A DNA stretch of 64,000 nt from Nitrospirota bacterium (GCA_004321915.1 SCQE01000019.1:1-64000); one strand, 5' to 3'. Shown: positions 1-9,590, counted from the stretch's first letter. Notes: generated from the letters alone by a model not told the origin. Program-made: numbers and translations.

Positions 1-118
1 TCGCTCCCCAGCCCAGCAGGTCCATGCCTGTAAACGATCCGAGAGAAAGAACAAATATGAAGAGTCCCAGCCACAAGGACAACCAGTCCTCGCTTATTCC
101 AGCCTTTTTTTCTTCCAT
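1..118 (-). CDS. YeiH-type putative sulfate exporter, N-terminal fragment
   Basis: The first 39 codons of a minus-strand gene that runs off the left edge. The translation begins MEEKKAGISEDWLSLWLGLF and continues into a hydrophobic helix ending near MDLLGWGA. An acidic SEDW-type leader followed at once by a membrane helix recalls the N-terminus of UPF0324/YeiH putative sulfate exporters. This is recognition from memory on a short fragment. The start is supported by a GGAGGTG ribosome-binding site 6 bases upstream of the ATG. It lies 52 bases downstream of the rhodanese gene on the same strand, so the two are probably one operon behind the sigma-54 promoter near 1270. Confidence 0.6.
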   Translation of the reverse strand, partial: MEEKKAGISEDWLSLWLGLFIFVLSLGSFTGMDLLGWGA

Positions 119-170
119 GCTTTGCACCTCCGCAGTGTTTTGCACTATTCCTGAGAATCTACGCTGCCGG

Positions 171-1190
171 TTATTTCTTTTCCGGAGCTTCCAGCTTCTC
201 TTTCAGTTTTTTCACGGTGTCTTCCAGTTCCTTGATCCTCGACAGGTCTATCCACTGTTCGTCCTCCACCGGATACCCCTTATGAAGGCTGTTGGCCCAT
301 ACGATCCATGAATCGTCCCAGTTGGCCGGCTCTTTGAACCCGAGCAGCCTCAGCTCAAGATAGGTGAGGGTAGAGCGCGACCCTGTCTGGCAGTAAGCGA
401 TAGTCCGGGTGTTCTTGTCGAGCTTCTCATAAAATTTTGCGACAGTTGCAGGGGAAAGATTGCCGGTGGTCGTATCCTTGCCGGTCTTGTGGTCTTTGAC
501 CTTGTCGTAAGTGTCCATATGAGAAACATTGAGGGTAACATGAGGTATTCGCCCGCCCCTTATCGCCCTTATATCGTCGCCCTCGAACTCTTTCTTGGTC
601 CTTGCGTCTATTACCTGAACGCCCTTTTTCTTCCCTTTTGCTATCTCCAGAACCTCGGCTGTCGAGGCGTATCTGCTCTTGACCACCTTTGACTTGAAGA
701 CCGCCGGGTTCTTTATCGTGGGCTGGGCGTCCAGCTTGTTGCCCGCCTTGGTCCATTCTTCGAGCCCGCCGTTCATCACATGGGTCTTGTTGTGCCCTAA
801 ATATTCGAGTATCCAGAAGGCCACACTAGAATCGTCCATGCTCTTGCTTTTGACCTCCCCGTAAAATACAACGTGGGTATTGCCGCCTATGCCCGCCTTG
901 CTCAAGATCTTGTCGTAGTGCGACACATCGCTGAAAACCCTCGAGGTCCCGTCGCGCAAAGCGCTCTTGCAGTTTTTGCCGAGGCTTATGGCGCCGGGAA
1001 TATGCCCCTTCACATACTCCTCCAGTTTCCTGCAATCCACGATCACCCAGTCTGCCTTGCTTACGTTCTTTTTTACATCTCCGACGCTCACAAGCAGGTC
1101 GGGGTTTGCCCAGTTGGCGGCCTGTACCGGTCCGACCAATGACAGAGCTAAAAGACCTGCCACCAACAATGAAAACACTCTTTTCCTCAT
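171..1190 (-). CDS. Periplasmic two-domain rhodanese (thiosulfate sulfurtransferase family)
   Basis: A 339-residue protein with a signal peptide (MRKRVFSLLVAGLLALSLVG, probable cleavage after VQA) and two rhodanese domains in tandem. The C-terminal domain has the active-site loop CQTGSRS, where the Cys carries the persulfide. The N-terminal domain has no Cys at the matching loop (YGEVKSKS) and is probably structural, as in classic two-domain sulfurtransferases. A charged helical tail (ELEDTVKKLKEKLEAPEKK) follows. I chose the ATG at 1190 because the signal peptide starts there and GGGGTAAGG precedes it; an ATG at 1226 would add 12 residues. It probably moves sulfane sulfur in the periplasm. 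A sigma-54 promoter and paired dyads lie upstream, and a putative sulfate exporter follows. Confidence 0.9.
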   Translation of the reverse strand: MRKRVFSLLVAGLLALSLVGPVQAANWANPDLLVSVGDVKKNVSKADWVIVDCRKLEEYVKGHIPGAISLGKNCKSALRDGTSRVFSDVSHYDKILSKAGIGGNTHVVFYGEVKSKSMDDSSVAFWILEYLGHNKTHVMNGGLEEWTKAGNKLDAQPTIKNPAVFKSKVVKSRYASTAEVLEIAKGKKKGVQVIDARTKKEFEGDDIRAIRGGRIPHVTLNVSHMDTYDKVKDHKTGKDTTTGNLSPATVAKFYEKLDKNTRTIAYCQTGSRSTLTYLELRLLGFKEPANWDDSWIVWANSLHKGYPVEDEQWIDLSRIKELEDTVKKLKEKLEAPEKK

Positions 1191-1217
1191 AACCTTACCC
1201 CCTGATAAATAAAATAT

Positions 1218-1237
1218 CCCCTCCATAAAAAGAGGGG
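1218..1237 (-). other. Small hairpin in the rhodanese 5' leader
   Basis: CCCCTC and GAGGGG are separated by 8 bases, inside the predicted untranslated leader of the rhodanese transcript about 30 bases before its ATG. The stem is only 6 bp. It could stabilise the transcript or tune translation; nothing more can be said. Confidence 0.3.
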
Positions 1238-1265
1238 TCCGGCGCAGATGATATGTTTAAAAAGA

Positions 1266-1280
1266 GCAAAAAGCATACCA
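1266..1280 (-). promoter_or_regulatory. Sigma-54 promoter for the rhodanese operon
   Basis: On the minus strand the sequence reads TGGTATG-CTTT-TTGCT. The -24 GG and -12 GC are separated by exactly 10 bases, the invariant sigma-54 spacing, and TTGCT matches the -12 consensus. The -24 half is TGGTAT instead of TGGCAC. It points at the rhodanese start about 75 bases downstream, and dyads of the TGTCC-N6-GGACA type lie 40-90 bp upstream, where an activator would bind. Confidence 0.7.
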
Positions 1281-1319
1281 TTGGGAATTGCGTTTAAATC
1301 GGCGCTTTCTCTCTTTTAT

Positions 1320-1367
1320 TGTCCCAAAAAGAACAATCCGCGGCCCACGGCTGTCCTAAACCGGACA
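1320..1367. promoter_or_regulatory. Paired activator dyads TGTCC-N6-GGACA (locus A)
   Basis: Two 16-bp sites lie on one face of the helix, 32 bp apart (three turns). They are TGTCC-CAAAAA-GAACA at 1320-1335 (one mismatch) and TGTCC-TAAACC-GGACA at 1352-1367 (perfect arms). They sit upstream of the sigma-54 promoter at 1266-1280. The same dyad recurs upstream of the promoters at 20041 and 22688. This is inferred to be the binding site of a bacterial enhancer-binding protein, probably the one encoded at 24571-25905. Confidence 0.6.
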
Positions 1368-1391
1368 AAAAAACAGCGCCCCGGTTTTTGC

Positions 1392-1397
1392 TATAAT
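1392..1397 (+). promoter_or_regulatory. Probable -10 element (TATAAT) of the restriction operon
   Basis: A perfect TATAAT stands 26 bases before the vestigial mod start codon at 1423. No good -35 is visible at 16-18 bp spacing; the upstream DNA is taken up by the locus A dyads. It is the only evident promoter for the type III restriction operon. Confidence 0.45.
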
Positions 1398-1422
1398 GCA
1401 TGAATGGTAAAGGTATTCTGAA

Positions 1423-1473
1423 ATGAGGCTTACTGATAATGAAAAGTTTATGCCTTTTAGAAGGGGAGCTTAA
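1423..1473 (+). pseudogene. Vestigial mod 5' end (16-codon leader ORF)
   Basis: ATG plus 15 codons encode MRLTDNEKFMPFRRGA and then TAA, which directly abuts the ATG of the next gene. The first eight codons match the start of the intact mod gene at 2897 (MKLTDNEK) at 7 of 8 residues, with silent changes in three of the matching codons (ctt/ctc, aat/aac, aag/aaa). The similarity ends after codon 8. AAAGG lies 9 bases before the ATG, so the leader may still be translated and couple to the next gene. I read it as the remaining 5' tip of an older, diverged mod allele. Confidence 0.65.
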
Positions 1474-2910
1474 ATGTCTTTAGATGGATTTCTCACATTC
1501 ATCGGTATTGTTATAGCAATTTATGCTATTCCAAGCTTGGCTCAGCGCCGGTCAATGTTTATGTTTGTATCATGGCATCTATTGCTTATTCCGGTTTTGC
1601 TGTCTGTAATTTTATTAATGTCACCCAAGGTTTTAAGCATTTTCGGATATGAGTTGTTGTCTTGGAGCGGTTCTCTTTTTGATCTCTTGGCATTTGTTTT
1701 GCCGGTCGCAGCTTTGTCGGTTGGAATGTTTCAATGGTACAGGGCGAGACTTGATGACGGGGATGATTCAAAATTCAGGAACTTTTTAATGTCATGTTTG
1801 CGTGAAAATGTTTATGATGAAGCTGAGCGCATATTGCGTGCAAACAAACACCGATTGCAGTCAGTTTTAACGCCCGACACTCTACAATTGATCTTTGATC
1901 GTAAAATTGTTAACAGACTATTTCAATCCAGATCATGGTTGCATCTTGATATTTTGGCTGACGAGCAACTATTAAGTCGTCTGCCTGATCCGCATGCGGC
2001 GGTAAATACGGTTATTCGTGAAATGCTTGTTTCCGATGAATCTCCCCTCAGGGCTGCTGTTGGCGGAGAGGAGCACCGCAATTATTCAAAAGAGCAAAAG
2101 ACCCTCATTGAAGCAACCCTGCAGAAGCCAAAATGGTATCATGTAAGTAATGCACACTATCCCCTCGTTATTTCCGCTATGGAACAATTAAATTCCGGGA
2201 AATTAGATAGCATCTATAATAGAAATGATCAGAATTATATGGCAGTTCAGGGTGTACGCTCTCGGACAAAATGTGTGATCTGGTTAGCCATAAAAACACA
2301 TGTGTCGGCAATACGCTCGGCTATCAAACAGAATTATGAGAAAGATTTTTATATAAGTGATCTGTTGCAGCTATTTCAGGTAATTAGGGATCATTCTGTG
2401 TATGACTCTACGATATGGGAAGGAGAAAAAAGTAATTTTACATGCCCAACGCCATATTCTTATTTGCTTTATCAGATTAGCCAAGATTTTCATGAGCTTT
2501 CGCATGATGCTGTAAAATCTGCCACAAATAACGGAAAAACAGATAGCCCAAACCAAATTGTCAGGCAGATTGCAAAATGCTGGGCATTTTGTACTTGTGA
2601 CATCGCTCGGTCAACAAAAAATGTCAGCGAATCGTTTAAATTAAACTTAATAAAAGAACATCTGCAGTTTATACTGCTGCTTAACTCTGGCCAAAGGTCG
2701 GAATTGGGATTGAGCGGTCAAGACAGAATAGGGGGATTGGATACATGGAGAGACCACTATGCCGATACGTTAAAAGAGCAATTTATTAATGCCGGAAATG
2801 ACGCAAAATGCGTTCTGCAGAAGGCGATAGGCAATCTTGATCTGTGTGAAGAAGGGATACCGTGGTTGAAAGCGACTTTTAACATGAGTGTTACACATGA
2901 AACTCACTGA
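1474..2910 (+). CDS. Membrane-anchored protein of unknown function in the defence island
   Basis: A 478-residue protein I do not recognise. About three hydrophobic segments fill the first 90 residues (starting [18 protein letters not shown], then near 30-55 and 65-85). A charged, mostly helical cytoplasmic part of about 390 residues with no evident catalytic motif follows. Several Cys are scattered (for example [12 protein letters not shown]) without a clear metal-binding pattern. GGGGAG precedes the ATG. The 3' end overlaps the mod gene by 14 bases, so the two are co-translated. Its place between a vestigial mod start and the intact mod suggests it travelled with that mod as a cassette. A membrane sensor or effector of the restriction locus is possible but unproven. 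Confidence 0.75.
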   Translation: MSLDGFLTFIGIVIAIYAIPSLAQRRSMFMFVSWHLLLIPVLLSVILLMSPKVLSIFGYELLSWSGSLFDLLAFVLPVAALSVGMFQWYRARLDDGDDSKFRNFLMSCLRENVYDEAERILRANKHRLQSVLTPDTLQLIFDRKIVNRLFQSRSWLHLDILADEQLLSRLPDPHAAVNTVIREMLVSDESPLRAAVGGEEHRNYSKEQKTLIEATLQKPKWYHVSNAHYPLVISAMEQLNSGKLDSIYNRNDQNYMAVQGVRSRTKCVIWLAIKTHVSAIRSAIKQNYEKDFYISDLLQLFQVIRDHSVYDSTIWEGEKSNFTCPTPYSYLLYQISQDFHELSHDAVKSATNNGKTDSPNQIVRQIAKCWAFCTCDIARSTKNVSESFKLNLIKEHLQFILLLNSGQRSELGLSGQDRIGGLDTWRDHYADTLKEQFINAGNDAKCVLQKAIGNLDLCEEGIPWLKATFNMSVTHETH

Positions 2911-5044
2911 TAACGAAAAAAGAGAAATAGTAAAACTGATCGATGCGGGCAAGCCTCTGCCGGACAAATATCGCTTCCTTCTGTTTGACGACAAGCGTGA
3001 GGTGGAGCTTGTCTGGAACGGGAAGACCAATGAGGTCTGCAATATTGTCCTGCCCTTTCAGGTGATTGAGCAGGTGGATGAACCGCGCGCTGAGAAGCCG
3101 GAAGATTCCAATGCTCAGTTCGGGCTTTTCGATACAAGGGGACGGCAGAAATCCGGCTGGACAAACAAACTTATCTGGGGTGACAACAAGCTCATTCTTT
3201 CATCGCTCAAAAACGGCCCTCTACGGGATGAGATCGAAAAGCAGGGCGGCATCAAGCTCATCTACATAGACCCGCCGTTTGATGTGGGCGCGGACTTTTC
3301 AATGGATATAGAAATAGGTGATGAGACCTTCACCAAGAAGCCCAATGTGCTGGAAGAGCTTGCCTATCGCGATACATGGGGCAAAGGCGCGGACAGCTTT
3401 ATCGCAATGATTTACGAACGGCTTTCTCTTATGCGGGATTTATTAGCGGAGGATGGGAGTATTTATGTGCATTGCGATTGGAGGGTGAATGGATATATAA
3501 GGTTAGTACTTGATGAGGTTTTTGGTAAAGAGCAATTTAACAATTCTATTGCTTGGCATTATAGCGGATGGAATAAAAAATTAGCATCTTCATTTGAAAG
3601 AAGACATGATACGATTTTGTTTTTTTCAAAATTGAAACAGCCGGTTTTCAATTCTTTTTTTCAATCATGGGAATCTAAGGATGCTTATGTAAAAGCAAGG
3701 AAACAGAAAGTTCGATTTGATGATGACGGAAGAGAATATGTATTATCTGATGCTGGTAGCGGAGAGAGAATAAAGAGATATTTAGATGAAGTGATGGAGC
3801 AAGGAGTTGTTGTCGATGATGTTTGGGATCTGGATAAAATAAATAATTCCGCCAACGAAGCAATTGGGTATCCTACGCAGAAACCAATTCCACTTCTCGA
3901 ACGCATCATCAAGGCAAGCTCCAACGAAAACGACATCGTGGCCGACTTCTTCTGCGGCTCCGGCACTACGCTTGCCGTTGCTGAAAAGCTTGGGCGCAAA
4001 TGGATAGGCTCAGATCTCGGCAAGTTCGCCATTCATACAACACGCAAGCGCATGATCGGCGTTCAGCGTCAACTTAAAGAAGAGGGCAAGGACTTCCGCG
4101 CCTTTGAGATACTCAACCTCGGCAAATACGAGCGGGCGCATTATATCGGTGTGAATGTAAACCTCCGGGAAGAAGAGAAGCAGAAACAGCTTGAACAGAA
4201 AGAGAAAGACTTTATCAACCTCATCCTCCATGCCTACCGCGCTGAGACGATTGAGAACTTCAGATGCTTTCAGGGCAAGAAGGCAGGACGCATGGTTGCA
4301 GTCGGGCCGGTCAACCTGCCTGTAACAAGGCTCTTTGTAGAAGAGGTCATTCTTGAATGCCGCTCCAAGCGCATCTCCCGCGTTGACATCCTCGCCTTTG
4401 AGTTTGAGATGGGACTGTTCCCGAATATTCAGGAAGAGGCAAAGTCAAAGGGCATTGACCTTGCCATGAAATACATCCCCCGCGAGGTCTTTGACAAACG
4501 GGCGGTAGAGAAAAATCAGGTAGTCTTTCACGATGTGTCGTTCATAGAGGTAAAACCGCTTGTTGTAGGGGCGCATGGCCGCGCGCCCGGTAAAGTCGCG
4601 GTAGAGCTAACCGACTTCTCCGTCTACTACTCACAGGACAGCATAGACAATGCAGCCGCGAGCCTGAAGAACGGCGCAAACAAAATAGTTGTCGAGCAGG
4701 GCAAGATCGTAAAGGTCATGAAGGACAAAGACGGCATTGTCACCAAAGAAGTCCTTACCAAAAACTGGACAGACTGGATAGATTACTGGAGCGTGGATTT
4801 CAACTTTGAAAGCAAGCGGGAGATTGTCAGAGTTAAGAAAGAGGAGACCGGAGAGATCGAGGAAGTCTGGACAGGCGACTTTGTCTTTGAAAACGAGTGG
4901 CAGAGCTTCCGCACAAAGAAAGACCGGACGCTCGAAATGAAAACCCCGTTTCATGAATGCCCGAAGGGACGCTATAAAATCGCCGTCAAGGTCGTGGATA
5001 TATTCGGTAACGATACCATGAAGATTGTGGAGGTGGGGGTGTGA
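2897..5044 (+). CDS. mod: Type III restriction-modification methyltransferase (Mod)
   Basis: A 715-residue DNA amino-methyltransferase, adenine-N6 in the well-studied type III family. The catalytic motif IV is DPPF (in [13 protein letters not shown], near residue 125) and the AdoMet motif I is DFFCGSGTT followed by GSD (near 350). The order catalytic-then-AdoMet is the beta class used by type III Mod subunits. The C-terminal half would hold target-recognition and Res-binding parts. I start at the ATG at 2897; a GTG at 2888 would add MLH. It overlaps the upstream gene by 14 bases. Its partner res lies 4.5 kb downstream, with two other genes between. The C-terminal [12 protein letters not shown] reappears as an orphan piece at 7822-7860. 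Codons for VGAHGRAP come from a small palindromic repeat. Confidence 0.92.
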   Translation: MKLTDNEKREIVKLIDAGKPLPDKYRFLLFDDKREVELVWNGKTNEVCNIVLPFQVIEQVDEPRAEKPEDSNAQFGLFDTRGRQKSGWTNKLIWGDNKLILSSLKNGPLRDEIEKQGGIKLIYIDPPFDVGADFSMDIEIGDETFTKKPNVLEELAYRDTWGKGADSFIAMIYERLSLMRDLLAEDGSIYVHCDWRVNGYIRLVLDEVFGKEQFNNSIAWHYSGWNKKLASSFERRHDTILFFSKLKQPVFNSFFQSWESKDAYVKARKQKVRFDDDGREYVLSDAGSGERIKRYLDEVMEQGVVVDDVWDLDKINNSANEAIGYPTQKPIPLLERIIKASSNENDIVADFFCGSGTTLAVAEKLGRKWIGSDLGKFAIHTTRKRMIGVQRQLKEEGKDFRAFEILNLGKYERAHYIGVNVNLREEEKQKQLEQKEKDFINLILHAYRAETIENFRCFQGKKAGRMVAVGPVNLPVTRLFVEEVILECRSKRISRVDILAFEFEMGLFPNIQEEAKSKGIDLAMKYIPREVFDKRAVEKNQVVFHDVSFIEVKPLVVGAHGRAPGKVAVELTDFSVYYSQDSIDNAAASLKNGANKIVVEQGKIVKVMKDKDGIVTKEVLTKNWTDWIDYWSVDFNFESKREIVRVKKEETGEIEEVWTGDFVFENEWQSFRTKKDRTLEMKTPFHECPKGRYKIAVKVVDIFGNDTMKIVEVGV
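4567..4590 (+). repeat. In-frame palindromic mini-repeat inside mod
   Basis: The DNA contains GGGCGC-atggccgc-GCGCCC and is much more GC-rich than the gene around it. It is translated as VGAHGRAP between EVKPLV and KVAVEL. GTAGGGGCGC-type hairpins of this kind occur as dispersed repeats in many bacterial genomes (from memory). It appears to be an in-frame insertion. Confidence 0.45.
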
Positions 5045-5051
5045 GGGAGTC

Positions 5052-7778
5052 ATGATCAATAGAGGCTCAGAATGGCGCAAATGGGATTTGCATGTGCATA
5101 CACCATTTACAAAATTTAGTAATAATTATGTCGCTGAAGATGGAGCAGATATTTGGAATGAGTTTTGTAACATAATAGAAAATTCAGATGTGGAAGCATT
5201 TGGTATCACAGATTATTTTTCAGTAGAAAACTATTTTATTTTTATAGATAAGTTTAGAACTCAGTATCCAAATTCCAAGAAAGTATTTTTCTTAAATATT
5301 GAATTGAGACTTGAAGTATCAGTTAATAAAAAGGCCGAAGAAGTTAATATTCATATAATTTTTACCTGCAAACCTGATAAATCAAAAGTTGAAAGTTTTT
5401 TATCCAAACTACAAACAAATATGACAAGGAATGGAGCACCTCTTTTTTGTAAAGATCTTACAGGTAAGGAGTATGAATCCGCAGGAGTTGACTATAAAAA
5501 AATCAAACCGATATTAAAAGAAGTATTTGGCAACGATGAGTGTTATTTGATTTTTGCTGCGGCAAATAATGCCGGATTAAGACCTGATACCTCATCTCCA
5601 AGAAAACTGAATATTACTGATGAAATTGATAAAGTATGTGATGGTTTTTTTGGGGGGCATCAAAATATAAATTATTTTCTTGATACAAATAGGTATGAAA
5701 CAGATGAAAAAGCTTTGTCAAAGCCTGTGATTTCTGGTTGTGACGCGCATTCTTTTGGTGATTTGTTGGATTGGTTAGGCAAGCGCATTATTGGAAATGA
5801 AAATGAAATACAGAGGGATATTACATGGATAAAAGCAGAGCCGACTTTTGAAGGGCTGAAACAAATAATATATGACCCGGGGACGCGTGTTATTATTGGA
5901 GAGAAAACGCCTGTTCAACCTACCAATGTCATTGATAGTATAACTTTCAACATTCCTCAAAATGCAAAAATAACAGTCGATCAGAATAACAGGAAAGCTA
6001 AAGAGGATATCTTTTGTTTCGCCAATATACAGACAACATTTTACTTCAGCCCGTTTTTTAACTGTTTTATAGGTGGCAGAGGATCGGGCAAAAGCACGGT
6101 TCTTAACTTTCTAGGTCAGTATTCAACCGACTCAAGCTCATCAAGATCATTTTGGGAAAAGATTCAACCTTCCTTCGATACAGCAGATACAAGCATATTT
6201 TCTTTTTCTGGAATAGAAACTTTTGAATTTATTGGCCAGAGTGAGGTTGAAAGTTTTGCGACAAACAAAGAAGCTTTTACTAATGCAATATATGAAAGAG
6301 CAAATATTTATGCATCACTTGAAGGAGCAAAAATCAAGCTGGACTTATGCTTGGAAAAGATTAAAAAGTTCGTGCCGTTATTAAAGACATTGAATGAAAT
6401 AAAAGAAGAGCAGCGTAATATAAAAAAAGACAAAAAAATATTGGAGAACAGCGTAAAAATAACAGAGAGCAAGGAATATTCAGACATTATTGATAAAATT
6501 ACAAAAAAGAGTAATCAGAAACAAGAATTGGAAAGATGGAAAAACAGAATTGATGAGTTAAGAAAGTCAGTAGCTAATTTACAAGAACAATACTTTCCGA
6601 CATTAGAAGAAGAATCTGACGAAGGGGAAACTGTCGCGGCTGACGAACAAAATACTGAAGAGAATATTGCTCGTCTGTACCAAGAAGCTTATGGAACTGC
6701 CCAATCTAGTATTAAATCTGCGGAAGATGCATTAGACGAGAAAAAGTTTACTGATCTGGTAAAACAAGAAGAAGAATTATTAAATGAAATAGAAGGACAT
6801 GAACAGGAACTATCACAACTACTTAAGAATGCCGGATTGTCTGAGGAGAATATTTTACAGGTTAAAAGCTCTCCCCAAAAACTTATAAAAATAGAAAATG
6901 ACTTAGCAAAAGTTAAGAAAAGAATTGATGATACAAACAAGAGCTTGAATAAATATGACGATATCATCAAAGAGTCGTTGATCGCAAAGAAAGAGTATGA
7001 AGAGAAGATAAAAGATTCTATCAAGCCCCTTGTAACAACGTTAGAAACTCAAGCCAAGGAAAACGACAAAGAAGATATAAAAAATATTGGTCTCAGTTAT
7101 TTTTTTGATGACCAACAAGCATGGAAAGATATCGCCAAAGAATTTTATAACTATTTTTCTGATCAATATAATGAAGTACAAAGATCAGATTTGCTCAAGG
7201 GGTTCATTTTTGATAATAAGGAGATATTTGAAAGTTCTCAGGACAATATTAATAAACTCCTTAAAAATCAAAATAATACAGAATATATATCGTTCCTTAA
7301 AAATGTTTTTTCAGTTGATTTAAATTACAAAATCTTCTTAGTAATCAGAGACACACATCTTAATGATGTTTCTAAATATAAACGAATACAGGTTCTGTAT
7401 GACAATAGAGATATTGAGCATGCTTCATTCGGGCAAAAGTGTACAGCAGTAATAGTCATCTTATTGTTGTTTGGCAACTACCCTCTTATCATTGATGAAC
7501 CTGAAGCGCATTTAGACAGCTCTCTCATTGCAAATTATCTGGTTCCTCTAATCAAAAAGAATAAGAATAATAGGCAGATCTTTTTTGCAACACATAACGC
7601 GAATTTCGTTGTGAATGGAGACGCTGAGAAAATATTTATTCTTAAGAACGAAACCGGGACAACAGAATTTGTGGAAACAACTATTGAAGACTTAAATAAT
7701 AGAATTGAACTGCTGAAGTTAGAAGGCGGGAAAGAGGCATTTCAAAAACGTGGAGAAAAACTTAGCATTAAATTATAA
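5052..7778 (+). CDS. TrlF-type PHP-domain / SMC-like ATPase
   Basis: A 908-residue protein. The N-terminus has a PHP-type metal-hydrolase signature (KWDLHVHTPF, residues 9-18; later GITDYFS and SGCDAHSFGD), suggesting a phosphodiesterase or nuclease. From about residue 340 an ABC/SMC-like ATPase begins: Walker A GGRGSGKST, a long charged coiled coil at about 430-680, Walker B LLFGNYPLIIDEPEAHLDSS and the H-loop FFATHNANF. It resembles the TrlF family of PHP-AAA proteins. The ATG at 5052 has GAGGGAG 3 bases upstream; upstream alternatives begin within mod. It is AT-richer than mod. Its position between mod and the vestigial mod tail marks it as an inserted member of the restriction operon. Nucleolytic antiviral action is plausible but inferred. 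Confidence 0.8.
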   Translation: MINRGSEWRKWDLHVHTPFTKFSNNYVAEDGADIWNEFCNIIENSDVEAFGITDYFSVENYFIFIDKFRTQYPNSKKVFFLNIELRLEVSVNKKAEEVNIHIIFTCKPDKSKVESFLSKLQTNMTRNGAPLFCKDLTGKEYESAGVDYKKIKPILKEVFGNDECYLIFAAANNAGLRPDTSSPRKLNITDEIDKVCDGFFGGHQNINYFLDTNRYETDEKALSKPVISGCDAHSFGDLLDWLGKRIIGNENEIQRDITWIKAEPTFEGLKQIIYDPGTRVIIGEKTPVQPTNVIDSITFNIPQNAKITVDQNNRKAKEDIFCFANIQTTFYFSPFFNCFIGGRGSGKSTVLNFLGQYSTDSSSSRSFWEKIQPSFDTADTSIFSFSGIETFEFIGQSEVESFATNKEAFTNAIYERANIYASLEGAKIKLDLCLEKIKKFVPLLKTLNEIKEEQRNIKKDKKILENSVKITESKEYSDIIDKITKKSNQKQELERWKNRIDELRKSVANLQEQYFPTLEEESDEGETVAADEQNTEENIARLYQEAYGTAQSSIKSAEDALDEKKFTDLVKQEEELLNEIEGHEQELSQLLKNAGLSEENILQVKSSPQKLIKIENDLAKVKKRIDDTNKSLNKYDDIIKESLIAKKEYEEKIKDSIKPLVTTLETQAKENDKEDIKNIGLSYFFDDQQAWKDIAKEFYNYFSDQYNEVQRSDLLKGFIFDNKEIFESSQDNINKLLKNQNNTEYISFLKNVFSVDLNYKIFLVIRDTHLNDVSKYKRIQVLYDNRDIEHASFGQKCTAVIVILLLFGNYPLIIDEPEAHLDSSLIANYLVPLIKKNKNNRQIFFATHNANFVVNGDAEKIFILKNETGTTEFVETTIEDLNNRIELLKLEGGKEAFQKRGEKLSIKL

Positions 7779-7806
7779 GGGAATATTGTGTGTTTAATGA
7801 ATATAA

Positions 7807-7860
7807 GAATTTGTTTCTATCGGAAATGATACGATGAAGATTGTGGAGGTGGGGGTGTAA
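7807..7860 (+). pseudogene. Vestigial mod 3' end
   Basis: After an in-frame stop the DNA reads [17 protein letters not shown] and TAA. The last 12 codons give the same 12 residues that end the intact mod ([12 protein letters not shown]), with silent differences at gga/ggt, aat/aac and acg/acc and a different stop codon. The 25 bases from atgaag to gtgt are identical at 5018-5042 and 7834-7858. Similarity fades upstream of GND. Together with the 5' remnant at 1423 this looks like the remaining tail of a replaced mod allele. Confidence 0.65.
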
Positions 7861-7866
7861 AGCGAT

Positions 7867-9480
7867 ATGACAACAGTAGATGATCTCAATAGATTGCTTA
7901 AACAGCCGGAAAAGGAAAATCTGGAATTTAAAACAGCTAAAAATAGTTTTAGCCGTGATAAAGATCTTCCCGATTATTGCGCTGCGCTTGCCAATGAAGG
8001 GGGCGGGAAACTTATACTTGGCGTAAATAATAATCGGGAGATTGTCGGCTCAAAGGCATTTGAAGGCACACATAACACACTGTCTAATGATTTGCTTTCT
8101 AAAATAAATATACGAGTTGATATTGAAGAATTAATACTCCCCCAAGGGCGCATCCTGATATTCCATGTGCCTTCCCGTCCGATCGGTCAGGCGATCCGTT
8201 CAACAGGCAATTATCACTATCCCATGCGCGCAGGGGAGTCGTTGGTTGAAATGGATCAGATAACTTTAAAAAGAATTCTCAACGAAGCTGATACCGATTT
8301 TTCCGCCCAAATAGTTGAAGGATTAAGATTGGAAGACCTTGATGAAAAAGCAGTTGTGAATTTCAAAAGGCGATGGGCCGAAAAGTCAAAACGCCAAGAC
8401 TACTTGGCTTTTACAAGCGAGAAGGCTCTGCAGTCCATCGGGTTGTTGACGGATAAAGGGCTGAACTATGCAAGCCTGATTCTTTTCGGAAAGAAAGAAA
8501 AGCTTGCTGAACTCCTGCCGGGATGTGAACTGATATTTGAATGGCGGCAGGATGCTAAAAAGACAGCTCATGATTTTCGAAAAGTATGGCGTGAACCGTT
8601 TTTTAATATATGTGACGAGATATGGGAAACCATCAATGCCCGAAATATCAGAATACCGTTTCAGGAAGCTCTCTTTCAGCGTGAAATCTTTGCGTTTAGC
8701 GAAAAGCCTGTTCGCGAAGCTATCCTTAATGCAGTAGCGCACAGGGATTATACAATAAGAAACCAGTCCATTTTTATTAATGCGTCCCCTGAGTCATTCG
8801 TCATCGAGAGCCCCGGCAGCCTTCCTCCCGGCATTACAATCGAAAATATCTGTCACAAGAGGTATTGGAGAAATCGCTGTATTGCCGAAACATTTGAAAA
8901 AGCCGCACTGGTTGAACGCTCGGGGCAGGGAATGGATGATATTTTTGAGTTTACTATTAAAGAGGGCAAGGGATTGCCGGATCTGTCAAAGAGCGATGCG
9001 TTTTCTGTTTGCCTCAAAATTCCGGCTCAGGTAAAGGATAAAAATTTTATTTTATTCCTTGAGAAAATTATTAATGAAAAACAATTTGCTCTCTCTTTTG
9101 ATGAGATTTATGAATTAGAGAAAATACGCGAAAATCAGCCGGTCGCAAATGTAGAAAGCAGGGACAAATTTTTAGCTGGCGGAATAATAGAACAAGTAGG
9201 TAAGACTAAAGGGGCAAAGTATATTCTCTTGCATAAGTATTATGCACATGAAGGGAAGGTTGGTCTCCATACCAAGTTAACAGGCATCTCCCGAGAGAAG
9301 TACAAAGAATTAATTATTAAGCATTTGGGAAAAAATAAAGGCTATCGCCATGATTTGCAAGATGCATTCCCAGAGTTGAACCCCCAGGACATTTCAAATA
9401 TCTTGCAAGAGCTGAAACGAGGAAAGAAAATAGTTTTTTCAGGTACTCGAAGAGATGGATATTGGGCACTTGTTAATTAA
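7867..9480 (+). CDS. AlbA_2/Schlafen-type ATP-binding protein
   Basis: A 537-residue protein. Residues 1-130 form an AlbA_2 (Schlafen-fold, formerly COG2865) domain: KENLEFKTAKNSF, then ALANEGGGKLILGVNN and a basic CAGE-type tail. Residues 270-370 resemble a GHKL-like ATP-binding module (PVREAILNAVAHRDY, SPGSLPPGITIENI, ERSGQGMDDIFE). The C-terminal 150 residues look like winged-helix DNA-binding segments. Such proteins are often annotated as putative transcriptional regulators or RecG-like helicases, and many sit beside restriction systems. It starts 6 bases after the vestigial mod tail and is followed by res after a 110-base AT-rich gap in which I see no other gene. It was probably the original neighbour of the replaced mod. 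Confidence 0.82.
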   Translation: MTTVDDLNRLLKQPEKENLEFKTAKNSFSRDKDLPDYCAALANEGGGKLILGVNNNREIVGSKAFEGTHNTLSNDLLSKINIRVDIEELILPQGRILIFHVPSRPIGQAIRSTGNYHYPMRAGESLVEMDQITLKRILNEADTDFSAQIVEGLRLEDLDEKAVVNFKRRWAEKSKRQDYLAFTSEKALQSIGLLTDKGLNYASLILFGKKEKLAELLPGCELIFEWRQDAKKTAHDFRKVWREPFFNICDEIWETINARNIRIPFQEALFQREIFAFSEKPVREAILNAVAHRDYTIRNQSIFINASPESFVIESPGSLPPGITIENICHKRYWRNRCIAETFEKAALVERSGQGMDDIFEFTIKEGKGLPDLSKSDAFSVCLKIPAQVKDKNFILFLEKIINEKQFALSFDEIYELEKIRENQPVANVESRDKFLAGGIIEQVGKTKGAKYILLHKYYAHEGKVGLHTKLTGISREKYKELIIKHLGKNKGYRHDLQDAFPELNPQDISNILQELKRGKKIVFSGTRRDGYWALVN

Positions 9481-9590
9481 ATATAAAATTGATTTAGAAT
9501 GGCCTTTTGAAGTTAAAAAAACCTTAATAATTATAAGATTATGTTGTCTAAAATTAAATATAAACTAAATGTAAAATTCATTTAAAAACT

